A stretch of 25,461 nt of DNA from an uncultured Desulfobulbaceae bacterium (GCA_947258675.1 CAMYJP010000004.1:1-25461), one strand, 5' to 3'; numbered from the stretch's first letter, positions 17,311-25,230 are shown. The notes: generated by a model from the sequence alone, not told the origin. Program-made: numbers and translations.

Positions 17311-19224
17311 ATGTCACCTGATCAAACAAAAATTCCTCTGCTTCTAGGCAGGACCAAACGTTCTCGAAAAAACAAAAACAAAACCTGGACTCATCTGCAT
17401 TGCATAGGTTTTCTTCTCTTTGTTGCCTTTCTTCTAAGTGCGTTCATTGGTGGTGTGCTTAACCTTTTTGTTCTACTCGATATCCCGGATATACGTTCCA
17501 TTGAGAGTTACCAGCCGAGTCTTACAACACAGGTGCTTGATGATCAGAGCCAGGTGATTGCACAATTTTTCAGTGAAAACCGCTTGTTTATATCCCAGGA
17601 TGAGATACCTAAGTTACTTGGCAAAGCCTTTATTGCCGCTGAAGATGCGCGTTTCTACCATCATCCTGGTGTTGATTACTGGTCCATTCTCCGCGCCGCT
17701 ATCCACAATGTAAAGGTCGGCGGCCGTGGACAGGGCGGTAGTACGATAACACAGCAGGTGACTCGATCTCTTTTACTTACACGCAAAAAACTCTACTCCC
17801 GAAAAATAAAAGAAGCTATTCTGGCCTATCGTATTGACTCTCTCTTGTCCAAAGATGAAATACTGTCCATATACCTGAACCACATCTATCTGGGTGAAGG
17901 CGCATACGGGGTTGGCGCAGCGGCTCGAACATATTTCGGTAAACTGATTGATGATCTGTCCATTGCCGAGATCGCTCTTCTGGCAGGACTTCCAAAAGCG
18001 CCTAGTCACTATTCCCCGTTTAAAGACATGGAACTGGCCAAAAAAAGGCAGGCATATGTCCTCAACAGAATGGCAGAAGAAGGATACATAACCCCAACGA
18101 CTGCCAGGAAAGCATACAAAGAACCTCTGAAACTTATTGAACGGAAAAATACTGCAGACTTTGCCTATTTTATTCAGCATGTGCGAAATTATGTTGAACG
18201 GAAATATGGAAAACAGATAGTCAAAACCGGAGGCCTTACCATACATACGACCCTTAACCGTACTATCCAGGCAGCAGCTGCCAAAGCAATTTCAAATGGA
18301 GTTAACAGGATAACCAAAAAGAAAATCAAAAAACGCCCTAATACCTCACCGCAGGGAAGTCTGGTTGCCATGGATTTGCATACCGGCAGGATCCTGGCAA
18401 TGACCGGAGGGATCGATTTTTACAAAAGCCAGTTCAATCGGGCGACACAGGCAAAGAGACAGCCAGGATCAGCTTTCAAACCAATAATCTATGCGGCTGC
18501 AATTGAAAAAGGATTTACGCCTGCAACTGAAATAGATGACTCCCCACTGAGGCTTCCGGGTTCAAGCCCAGGCAAATTATGGGAACCCAAAAACTTTGAT
18601 GGAAAATTCAATGGGCCGACCTCGCTTCGTGATGGACTGATATATTCGCGTAACATCATCACGATCAAATTGCTGCAGCAGATTGGAATAGATAGTGTAA
18701 CCTCACTGGCAAAAAAACTTGGTATCAACTCGCCCCTGACGACAGATTTGTCATTGGCTCTCGGCTCAGCGGACGTAACTCTGCTGGATCTTACTGCTGC
18801 CTATAGTGCATTCGGTAATGGAGGAAAAACCTGCAAACCAATATTTATCACCAAAATAGTTGATAGTAGTGGTAAAATTCTCGAAGAAAACAAGCCGATT
18901 TCCAAGGATGTTATAAACAAAATCACAGCGTATCAAATTACCCTAATGCTGAAAGGGGCTATCGAGGAAGGCACCGGCAAAAAGGCCAAAGGACTGGGTA
19001 TCCCGGCAGCAGGCAAAACAGGAACTACGGACAGATACATGGATGCATGGTTTATCGGCTATACTCCGGATATTGTCGCCGGAATTTGGATTGGTCATGA
19101 CCAAATGAAGTCTCTGGGAACGGGAAAGACTGGAGGTAATTTAGCTGCACCGGTATGGCTGGATTTTATGAAAGGTATTATTGATACTACAGGACGGAAT
19201 TCCCGCTTTCAGCTTCCTTATTAA
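17311..19224 (+). CDS. Penicillin-binding protein 1A (class A, bifunctional transglycosylase/transpeptidase)
   Basis: Class A PBPs polymerise and cross-link peptidoglycan from the outer face of the inner membrane. The order is a basic cytoplasmic head (1-30), one membrane anchor (about 31-57) and a GT51 transglycosylase with catalytic Glu 111 in AAEDARFYHHPG and GQGGSTITQQ (140-149). The transpeptidase follows with SAFK (Ser 387, Lys 390), SRN (446-448) and KTGTT (569-573). At 637 residues it is a compact member without the OB insert of E. coli PBP1a. The ribosome binding site is weak. The stop codon overlaps the stop of the HDOD gene on the other strand by a few bases, so neither gene has room for a terminator between them. 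The gene diverges from mutL. Confidence 0.95.
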   Translation: MSPDQTKIPLLLGRTKRSRKNKNKTWTHLHCIGFLLFVAFLLSAFIGGVLNLFVLLDIPDIRSIESYQPSLTTQVLDDQSQVIAQFFSENRLFISQDEIPKLLGKAFIAAEDARFYHHPGVDYWSILRAAIHNVKVGGRGQGGSTITQQVTRSLLLTRKKLYSRKIKEAILAYRIDSLLSKDEILSIYLNHIYLGEGAYGVGAAARTYFGKLIDDLSIAEIALLAGLPKAPSHYSPFKDMELAKKRQAYVLNRMAEEGYITPTTARKAYKEPLKLIERKNTADFAYFIQHVRNYVERKYGKQIVKTGGLTIHTTLNRTIQAAAAKAISNGVNRITKKKIKKRPNTSPQGSLVAMDLHTGRILAMTGGIDFYKSQFNRATQAKRQPGSAFKPIIYAAAIEKGFTPATEIDDSPLRLPGSSPGKLWEPKNFDGKFNGPTSLRDGLIYSRNIITIKLLQQIGIDSVTSLAKKLGINSPLTTDLSLALGSADVTLLDLTAAYSAFGNGGKTCKPIFITKIVDSSGKILEENKPISKDVINKITAYQITLMLKGAIEEGTGKKAKGLGIPAAGKTGTTDRYMDAWFIGYTPDIVAGIWIGHDQMKSLGTGKTGGNLAAPVWLDFMKGIIDTTGRNSRFQLPY

Positions 19225-20072
19225 AGAAATGCTAGGCCGTTACTGTATTCTTCAAAAAACTGATCAATTATTTTCTCTTTGTTGGTTTCAAAATTCGGAA
19301 TTTCCTGCATGATATCCTGGGGATCTTCTTGTTCCCTTACTTCAAAATTGTAACTTTCAGAATCAGTAAGCAGAATGCCCATGTTTTCGATAAGCAGGTT
19401 GGCCAGGTAGACAATTTTGGAATGAAGACTGTCATCATCAACCTGATTCCTTACATGATGTCGGCCAACAGGGATGCAAACGTTTTCCGGCAAACCCCAA
19501 CGTTCCAGCAAGGCCATCCCCACCTTAGCATGATTGGTATGAAGAATATAGTTTTCAAAGTCAATAAAGCTCATCTCCTCATCAGGGATATCTTGATTGT
19601 AAATCTCTTTCCAAAGCGGACGATCAAGGATTACTTTTCCCACGTCATGGAGAAGGGCAGAAGTATATAGAGTAGCGTTCGCACTCGCATTAGCAAATTT
19701 CCCTATAATGGAAGCAAGAACAGCGGTGGCATATGAGTGACGCCATAGAGCGCCAGATTCCAAACCATACGCCTCTTTGGGTGGTCTTAGGATTGCAGCG
19801 GAAGCACTGGTTATGGCTATCAACTTAATGTTTTCAAGGCCCAGCCTGACAATTATATCTTTAATGGAACCTATCTGTTTCATATGGCCGAAGAAAACAG
19901 AATTGGCCATTTTCAGCATGTTTGCGGTAAGATTTGGATCTCTTTCTATTTTTGCTGCCAGTTTCTTGAAATTACAGTCAACATCCTGAGCTATAGTAAG
20001 AACCTCAAGGGCTATTTCCGGACATGGCGGCAGTTCTGTAACATTTTTTATGTATTCCTGTTCAATATTCAT
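19221..20072 (-). CDS. HDOD-domain protein, 283 aa
   Basis: Residues about 10-210 form an HDOD domain (LPPCPEIALEVLTIA, ERDPNLTANMLKMANSVFFG, LGLENIKLIAITSA). Unlike the first HDOD protein in this window it keeps an intact LLHDVGK motif and several downstream His residues (HTNHAKVG, GRHHVRN), so metal binding or catalysis cannot be excluded. The C-terminal 60 residues are acidic and uncharacterised. No membrane segment is visible, so it is probably a cytoplasmic signalling protein. GGAG about 7 nt before ATG 20072 supports the start. It converges with the PBP1A gene, with stop codons overlapping. Confidence 0.9.
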   Translation of the reverse strand: MNIEQEYIKNVTELPPCPEIALEVLTIAQDVDCNFKKLAAKIERDPNLTANMLKMANSVFFGHMKQIGSIKDIIVRLGLENIKLIAITSASAAILRPPKEAYGLESGALWRHSYATAVLASIIGKFANASANATLYTSALLHDVGKVILDRPLWKEIYNQDIPDEEMSFIDFENYILHTNHAKVGMALLERWGLPENVCIPVGRHHVRNQVDDDSLHSKIVYLANLLIENMGILLTDSESYNFEVREQEDPQDIMQEIPNFETNKEKIIDQFFEEYSNGLAFL

Positions 20073-20509
20073 AGCTTCTCCGGAAAAACCCCTCTTGCAC
20101 TCTACGATTTAATCCAACCTTCTCAACCAAACAAGAAACGTATTCAACAGCATCTATCTTAAATGACTCGGCTTTATGACTTGTATAAATTGATTAGGAA
20201 TCAACATGTTACGAAAACCAAAACTCCATGAATTTACATCAATGTTAAAAGTTCAATTACTGACTTATCAGTTATTCCAGATCTTTTATATCGGTCAACA
20301 ATTATTATTCTTTATGGTTATCAGGAACATTACATCGGTTCAATCCCAATCATTTTTTATAGACATACCTTGTACCTGAGATGGCACGATGATTATGTTT
20401 TATGCAAAGTAAGTCGGGGAGATAAGCATTTTTATGCAAAGATTGCCGGCATCAGCCGTTTCAACCAGACGAGCAGTGAAGAAATATCTGAAAAATCTGA
20501 GGACATATA
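20073..20509. other. Intergenic region, about 435 nt, promoter region of the HDOD (-) and DUF3179 (+) genes
   Basis: AT-rich and without a convincing ORF. A TGGCACG hexamer-plus at 20392-20398 resembles a sigma-54 -24 element, but the expected GC at -12 is absent. The element TATGCAAAG occurs twice (20411-20419 and 20432-20442). No riboswitch consensus was recognised. Confidence 0.45.
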
Positions 20510-21436
20510 ATGAAAAACTTCTTCTCCTTATTTATCATACTGCTATTGTTTTTTTTCTTCCACACTCCAGGGTTTGCTGCTTGGGATTTTTCAAACCATT
20601 CCATACCAATTGAAGATATACAATCGGGTGGCCCCCCGCGGGATGGTATCCCTGCACTCTTTTCTCCAAAATATGTGGCCGCGAAAGAGGCTTCCTTCAT
20701 GAATGAGGAAGACATGATACTCGGACTCAATATAAAAGGTACTCAGAAGGCATATCCCCTTCGCATTCTCTCATGGCATGAACTGGTAAACGATCGTGTA
20801 GGAGATATAAATATTCTGGTAAGCTGGTGACCTCTCGCTTACACGGGCGCAGTTTACGCCCGGGATACCGGTGGTAAGGAACTTACATTTGGGGTCTCAG
20901 GACTGTTGTATAAAAGAAACCTCCTCATGTATGATCATCAAACCGAATCGCTCTGGCTTCAGGTCAAACGTGAGGCAGTTACCGGCCCAATGCTCGGATC
21001 CAGGCTCGACAAATATCCTTCAACACTTACTACATGGAAAAAATGGCGCAAACGATATCCAAAAACATCTGTGCTGTCGATTGATACCGGATTTAAAAGA
21101 AATTATACCATTGATCCTTATGCTTCATATTACAGCAAAAAGAAAAGGTTATTTTCATTTCTCGGTAAAGGAGATGAGCGGGATGAAAAATTTCTGATTA
21201 TTGGTATTGAACAGAATGGAGTTGCCCGCGCTTATCGTTTGGAAGATGTAAGGAGACGGAAGGTAATTGAAGACAGGTTGGCGGCAAAAAAAGTAAAAAT
21301 CACATTTGACGAACATACATACCAGGTAACTGTAAATAGTCCTGAAGGGCTGGCATTACCCCATATGACCACATACTGGTTTGTATGGAAAGGAATCTAC
21401 CCTGATTCAGAACTCATTGGTTCTGGGCCACAATAA
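20510..21436 (+). CDS. DUF3179 family exported protein, probable selenoprotein with Sec at residue 107 (UGA 20828-20830)
   Basis: The frame from ATG 20510 to TAA 21434-21436 is continuous except for one TGA at 20828-20830; reading it as selenocysteine gives 308 residues. On both sides the protein is clear DUF3179: AYPLRILSWHELVND before it, ELTFGVSGLLYKRNLLMYD, QTESLWLQ and LSIDTGFKRNY after it. The TGA sits in VSW-U-PLAYTGAVYAR, aligned with the Cys of the family motif VTYCPLC/VTYCPLT. The second Cys of CPLC-type members is Ala here. A hairpin starts 13 nt after the TGA (listed separately). An N-terminal signal peptide (hydrophobic 5-20, F-A-A cut site near 23) places it outside the cytoplasm. 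The enzyme function of DUF3179 is not established; a thiol or selenol redox role is inferred. GAGGA about 7 nt upstream supports the start. A nonsense mutation is the alternative reading, but conservation after the TGA argues against it. Confidence 0.88.
20844..20862 (+). promoter_or_regulatory. Candidate bacterial SECIS hairpin
   Basis: CGGGCG (20844-20849) pairs perfectly with CGCCCG (20857-20862) around the loop CAGTTTA. The stem begins 13 nt and the apical loop 19 nt after the UGA, close to the distance in known bacterial SECIS elements. The loop contains a GU step as in the E. coli fdhF element, although the G is the third loop base. It lies inside the coding sequence, as required for SelB-dependent decoding in bacteria. 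Confidence 0.65.
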
Positions 21437-21507
21437 CATGACCCTAAATATTTCTTAAAGCGGCAAACAAATATGCACGCCTTCAAGATTTGAGGCACTA
21501 TCACCTG

Positions 21508-21930
21508 TCATGGAATTATGGCGACAATTCCAATCTCGATAAGAAGCTCGGGATACAATAACTTGGAAACGCCGACCCATTTTGCTGTTGGCGTATGATC
21601 TCCATATAATTCACTTCTTGCAGCCTCAGCCTCGATTGCAGCATCAAGATTCTTAGTATACACCGTCTCCTTGACAATATCTGAAACGTCAGCTCCATGA
21701 ACTTCCAGCATCTGCCGGATATCTCCGAAAGTACTGTGAATTTTTTCTTTCATCTCATCTGCAGCCGAACTTTTATCGTTCTGTCCCCATCTCACTGCGC
21801 CCGTAATATAGAGAGTCCTGCCTACACGGACTGCCTGGGCATGTCCTATTTTTCTTTCAATTCTTTGAATTTGAGGCCCGGTTCTACCATCTTTAACCAA
21901 TAAAGGTTCATACTCAGCAATTGCCTCCAT
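21508..21930 (-). CDS. Rid-family (YjgF/YER057c/UK114) protein without the RidA arginine
   Basis: A 140-residue protein of the Rid superfamily, whose archetype RidA hydrolyses reactive enamine/imine intermediates. Features are VGRTLYITGAVRWGQ (36-50), a central helix MLEVHGADVSDIVKETVYT and the C-terminal PTAKWVGVSKLLYPELLIEIGIV. The Arg that binds the carboxylate in RidA (in P-A-R-S-C-V-E-V) is Ala 116 here, so imine deaminase activity of the RidA kind is doubtful; it fits the Rid subgroups lacking that Arg. AAGGAGG just before ATG 21930 is the best ribosome binding site in this operon. It is the last gene of the CMD-azoreductase-Rid set, 113 nt behind the azoreductase gene, and converges with the DUF3179 gene. 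Confidence 0.88.
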   Translation of the reverse strand: MEAIAEYEPLLVKDGRTGPQIQRIERKIGHAQAVRVGRTLYITGAVRWGQNDKSSAADEMKEKIHSTFGDIRQMLEVHGADVSDIVKETVYTKNLDAAIEAEAARSELYGDHTPTAKWVGVSKLLYPELLIEIGIVAIIP

Positions 21931-22043
21931 TATCCTTCCCTCCTTTGGTTACTTTACCATTTCTGTTTTAATTTCATTTCAGTATGGAGAATTCAACTTT
22001 GAAAATTCACCTATTTCCTGACCTTCTCAGTTACGACTTTCCG

Positions 22044-22676
22044 TCAAAAGGTCCCTGCCATTTCCTGAGCCTTAGCAATTGCTGCTGTTTTCTTTTCCTT
22101 GGCAACATCAGGCCCACCCATCAGAGTTGGTTCAACAACAACGGTACGAATATCTTTGAATCCAATAAAACCCAGTACAAGTTCCAGATATTTTTTCTGG
22201 TGATCCATGAACTCGGCATCACTTCCTTGCGGATATTCTCCACCCCTTGAATATGCAACAAAGATAGATTTCCCGGTTACCAGACCGTTATATCCCTCTT
22301 CAGGTGAAAAGCTGAAAGTATATGTAGGCTGTATCAGGATATCCAGATACTGCTTCAAACGATATGGGATCCCAAAATTCCACATAGGAACGGCAAAAAT
22401 GTATTTATCAAACATTTTGAATTCATTAATAATCTGTTCCACACTTCGCCAGGCTGCCAGTTCTTCATCGCTGTGCGACATCCCATGTAAAATTGTATAT
22501 TTTGCTTGTACAGCAAGACCATCAAAGGATGGCAAATCTCTTGCAAAAATATCCAAGATTGTTATGTCATCATCGGGGTTTGTTTTTTTGTATGTATCGA
22601 TAAATGCTTCAGCCACTGAAACGGAATAGGAACGATCACCTCGCGGAGATGCCTTGATAAATAATATTCTGTTCAT
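22044..22676 (-). CDS. azoR: FMN-dependent NADH:azoreductase/quinone reductase, AzoR type
   Basis: A 210-residue flavodoxin-fold reductase. It has the N-terminal FMN phosphate-binding loop IKASPRGDRSYSVSV (7-21), the flavin-binding PMWNFGIPYRLKQYLD (about residues 96-111) and YSRGGEYPQG. AzoR proteins transfer two electrons from NAD(P)H to quinones and azo compounds and protect against electrophilic quinone stress. The length is standard. ATG 22676 has AAGGAT at good distance. It lies 36 nt downstream of the CMD-family gene, suggesting one operon under the sigma-54-like promoter at 23352-23368. Confidence 0.92.
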   Translation of the reverse strand: MNRILFIKASPRGDRSYSVSVAEAFIDTYKKTNPDDDITILDIFARDLPSFDGLAVQAKYTILHGMSHSDEELAAWRSVEQIINEFKMFDKYIFAVPMWNFGIPYRLKQYLDILIQPTYTFSFSPEEGYNGLVTGKSIFVAYSRGGEYPQGSDAEFMDHQKKYLELVLGFIGFKDIRTVVVEPTLMGGPDVAKEKKTAAIAKAQEMAGTF

Positions 22677-22712
22677 TTTCTGATCCTTTCAGTAATTTGC
22701 TGTGATTTCATT

Positions 22713-23243
22713 TTAATTAACCGCAGTAACCTCCGGAAAGTCCATTTCCGGCTTAGTCAAAATATTTAAATAATTTTCAAATATGGTTAGGACAACATTG
22801 GCAACAATTTCATTTACCTCTTCATTTCTATAACCAGCTTTGCGCAACCGTTCAGTATCTTCATCCATAATCCACCCTTTATTTTCAACGACTTTTCGGG
22901 CAAACTGCAGTGCAACCTCAACCTTTCTGTCGGGCGAGATACCTCGTCTACTGTCAAGTACATCCTCGTCATTCAAGCCGATTGCCTTACCTACTAATGT
23001 ATGAGCGGCAAGGCAATATTTGCTTCCATTACATTGTGACACCAGAAGTGATAATTGTTTGCAAAGCTTTCTTTCCAGAAAGCCGCTTTCCAGGGCTGAA
23101 CATAGTGATAAATAACCTTCGAGCACTGCTGGTGAAATTGCCATAGCCCGAAGAGAATTTGGAACCATGCCATACCTTTTCTGCACATTCTCCATCAATT
23201 CATGCTTTCTGACTGACCTGAGATTTGAATTACCGTTGCTCAA
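22713..23243 (-). CDS. Carboxymuconolactone decarboxylase / AhpD-like family protein
   Basis: A 176-residue all-helical protein of the CMD/AhpD superfamily, many of which are peroxidase-related. The active-site region reads VSQCNGSKYCLAAHT: Cys 77 and His 81 occupy the places of the second Cys and the His of the usual C-X2-C-X3-H, but the first Cys is Ser 74. An extra Cys 71 lies three residues earlier. A one-Cys peroxidatic mechanism, or a role other than AhpD-type reduction, is therefore possible. The start is TTG 23243, supported by AGGTGA shortly upstream. It is the first gene of the redox operon and divergent from the sigma-54 activator. Confidence 0.88.
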   Translation of the reverse strand: MSNGNSNLRSVRKHELMENVQKRYGMVPNSLRAMAISPAVLEGYLSLCSALESGFLERKLCKQLSLLVSQCNGSKYCLAAHTLVGKAIGLNDEDVLDSRRGISPDRKVEVALQFARKVVENKGWIMDEDTERLRKAGYRNEEVNEIVANVVLTIFENYLNILTKPEMDFPEVTAVN

Positions 23244-23247
23244 TTTC

Positions 23248-23253
23248 TCACCT
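23248..23253 (-). promoter_or_regulatory. Ribosome binding site for the TTG start of the CMD-family gene
   Basis: AGGTGA on the minus strand, four bases before TTG 23243. The next in-frame ATG is 16 codons on and has no comparable site. Confidence 0.5.
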
Positions 23254-23351
23254 TTATCTTTAATCTCAATTAATTACCTCTCAAAAATTTCATTCTGTCA
23301 TACTCTCACTTATCATCAGATAATTAAACGCTTCATATGTGCTCCATGAAC

Positions 23352-23368
23352 TTCAACATCTGTGCCAA
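23352..23368 (-). promoter_or_regulatory. Candidate sigma-54 promoter for the CMD-azoR-Rid operon
   Basis: On the minus strand the sequence is TTGGCAC-AGATG-TTGAA. The -24 part matches the consensus TTGGCAC exactly, and the spacing between the GG and the -12 dinucleotide is the required 10 bp. The -12 element is TTGA instead of TTGC, one mismatch at an important base. Transcription would start near 23341, giving a leader of about 98 nt before the CMD-family gene. A sigma-54 activator gene is divergent from it, with palindromes 70-130 bp upstream. Confidence 0.6.
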
Positions 23369-23433
23369 CTATTTCTGAAATATACATTTGCCTGATAGCT
23401 CTGGTTTAGAGCATTATGAAGGAAAATCCATGC

Positions 23434-23486
23434 ACAACATTATTTTGTTGTTAACAATATTTTGTTGTCGATCAACAAAATATTGT
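23434..23486. promoter_or_regulatory. Palindrome cluster, probable enhancer/operator of the sigma-54 activator
   Basis: Site 2 is a perfect inverted repeat with 14-bp arms, ACAATATTTTGTTG (23454-23467) and CAACAAAATATTGT (23473-23486), around TCGAT. Site 1 upstream has ACAACA (23434-23439) and TGTTGT (23446-23451). The left arm of site 2 is also repeated directly 17 bp earlier with one mismatch (23437-23450). The cluster is 70-130 bp upstream of the sigma-54 promoter of the divergent operon and directly in front of the activator gene, so it suits both activation of the operon and autoregulation. Confidence 0.65.
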
Positions 23487-23499
23487 GTATTTTCCCCGT

Positions 23500-25122
23500 A
23501 TGTCTTTTGAGGATGAATATAAGCCGGATTTTTCGTCTCTCCATTCCCTATTGCTGGATATGGCTTTGGAAAGGTCAATAGATCTTCTGCTGCAAAATAT
23601 TGTGGATAGATTGGCCCAACGACCGCATATAGCAATGGCTCGTATTTGGCTTACCCAATCAGGTGACATTTGTTCCCAATGTTTAATGCATAAAAAATGC
23701 CCTGATCAATCTTACTGTCTTCACCTGATGGCAAGCAGTAGAAGCCCTCTGTCCTTCACAAATAGTAGTCCTGTCAATGATACAAAAAGATTTCAACGTA
23801 TACCGATTGGTGTTGATGAAATAGGTGAAATTGCATCCACAGGCAAAACCCTAGAATGTAGAAACCTACCAAATGATACTGAATCGATTGGTGGTTCCAA
23901 TTGGGTTAAGGATGAGAAAGTTACCGGCATCTGTGGGTTGCCGCTAAGATATAAATGGGTGGTTCTCGGTGTGCTTGCTGTCTACACTCGATTACCGCTC
24001 TCCCAGGAAGAAACCGTCTGGCTGCGGATGATTGCCAACCACGCTGGAATTTCCATCGCCAACACTCGAGCTTTTGAAGAAATTGAACAGCTGAAAAAGC
24101 AACTCGAACTTGAAAATACTTATCTCAGGGAGGAACTTGACGAGGCCAAGGCCTATGGTGACATTGTCGGCCAAAGTCCACCGCTGCTGAATGTCCTGAA
24201 ACAAATCGAACTGGTTGCATCCACAAATGCTAACGTCCTGATTCTTGGTGACTCTGGCACCGGTAAAGAACTTGTGGCAAGAGAAATTCATAAACTCAGT
24301 CTGCGCCGCGATCGACCAATGATTAAAGTCAATTGTGCTTCCATTCCCCGGGAACTTTATGAGAGTGAATTTTTTGGGCATGTAAAAGGCGCATTTACAG
24401 GAGCAATCAATGATCGCATTGGACGTTTTGAGGCTGCCAATGGTGGAACTCTCTTTCTTGACGAGGTTGGCGAAATTCCTTTAGAACTTCAAAGTAAACT
24501 CTTGAGAGTCTTGCAAGAAGGGCAATATGAGCGGGTTGGCGAGGAAACCACCAGACAGGTTGATGTCAGAATCATAGCTTCCACCAATAAAAACATGCTG
24601 GGGGAGGTTGAGGCGAAACGCTTCAGGCAGGACCTTTTTTACCGGCTCAATGTCTTTCCAATAAAAATACTACCTCTCTGCAAACGCAAAGAGGATATTC
24701 CTCTGTTAGCGACACACTTAGTAAAATTGATCGCTGGTAAAATGGATAGGCCGGCGCCGAGACTGACTCAAGCAAATCTTATTGAGTTACAAACATACGA
24801 CTGGCCGGGCAATGTAAGGGAGTTACAGAATATTATCGAACGGGCAGTTATTACTTCCAGATCAGGTTTACTCCAGTTTGACATCCCTAAACCTCAGTAT
24901 CAACCGCTAATGCGACCGGAACATTCTCTCAAAAAAAACAATCATCAACACATTTTATCAGAAATGGAAATGCGGCAAAAGGAACAGGAAAATATTCTTG
25001 CGGCTCTAACAAAATGTAATTGGAAAATTTATGGCGACAGAGGCGCATCGGAACTTTTAGGCATAAAACCAACAACTTTGAGTGCTCGTATCAAAAAAAT
25101 GAGCCTAAAGAAGCCAATCTGA
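23500..25122 (+). CDS. Sigma-54-dependent transcriptional activator (GAF-AAA+-Fis) with cysteine-rich sensor
   Basis: Domain order, numbered from the alternative GTG at 23485: GAF-like sensor (about 15-200), coiled linker (199-222), AAA+ domain (about 225-455) and Fis-type helix-turn-helix (about 500-545). Walker A is GDSGTGKE (255-262), the sigma-54 contact loop is GAFTGA (302-307) and Walker B is GGTLFLDEV (320-328), so it is a complete enhancer-binding protein. The sensor holds four cysteines, C63, C66, C72 and C78 (C-X2-C-X5-C-X5-C), suited to a metal or Fe-S centre or a thiol switch. I prefer ATG 23500 because GTG 23485 lies inside the right arm of an inverted repeat; neither has a ribosome binding site. 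It is divergent from the CMD-azoR-Rid operon, its probable target. NorR- or FhlA-like in architecture, but the ligand is unknown. Confidence 0.92.
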   Translation: MSFEDEYKPDFSSLHSLLLDMALERSIDLLLQNIVDRLAQRPHIAMARIWLTQSGDICSQCLMHKKCPDQSYCLHLMASSRSPLSFTNSSPVNDTKRFQRIPIGVDEIGEIASTGKTLECRNLPNDTESIGGSNWVKDEKVTGICGLPLRYKWVVLGVLAVYTRLPLSQEETVWLRMIANHAGISIANTRAFEEIEQLKKQLELENTYLREELDEAKAYGDIVGQSPPLLNVLKQIELVASTNANVLILGDSGTGKELVAREIHKLSLRRDRPMIKVNCASIPRELYESEFFGHVKGAFTGAINDRIGRFEAANGGTLFLDEVGEIPLELQSKLLRVLQEGQYERVGEETTRQVDVRIIASTNKNMLGEVEAKRFRQDLFYRLNVFPIKILPLCKRKEDIPLLATHLVKLIAGKMDRPAPRLTQANLIELQTYDWPGNVRELQNIIERAVITSRSGLLQFDIPKPQYQPLMRPEHSLKKNNHQHILSEMEMRQKEQENILAALTKCNWKIYGDRGASELLGIKPTTLSARIKKMSLKKPI

Positions 25123-25230
25123 CTTATACTATATGTTCAAATTTCCTGTCTATACCGCTCCCATGAATGAACTGCCACGCATCAGATCATGTCTTTCAAT
25201 ATCAAGGACTTGATTTACGTCCGACTATCG

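Noticed and set aside
17773..18246. Long reverse-strand ORF inside the PBP1A gene
   Set aside because: It lies wholly opposite a well conserved gene and its translation has no protein-family features. The same applies to other overlapping reverse frames in the window.
20338..20349. tRNA T-loop-like sequence GGTTCAATCCC
   Set aside because: No acceptor, D or anticodon stems can be folded around it.
20392..20405. Sigma-54 promoter before the DUF3179 gene
   Set aside because: TGGCACG fits a -24 element, but the -12 position has AT where GC is required and nearby shifts do not help.
20906..21436. Separate 176-aa gene downstream of the DUF3179 start
   Set aside because: It is in the same frame as 20510-20830, is joined to it by coding sequence with family similarity right after the UGA, and starts at an internal codon. 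It is the second half of one gene.
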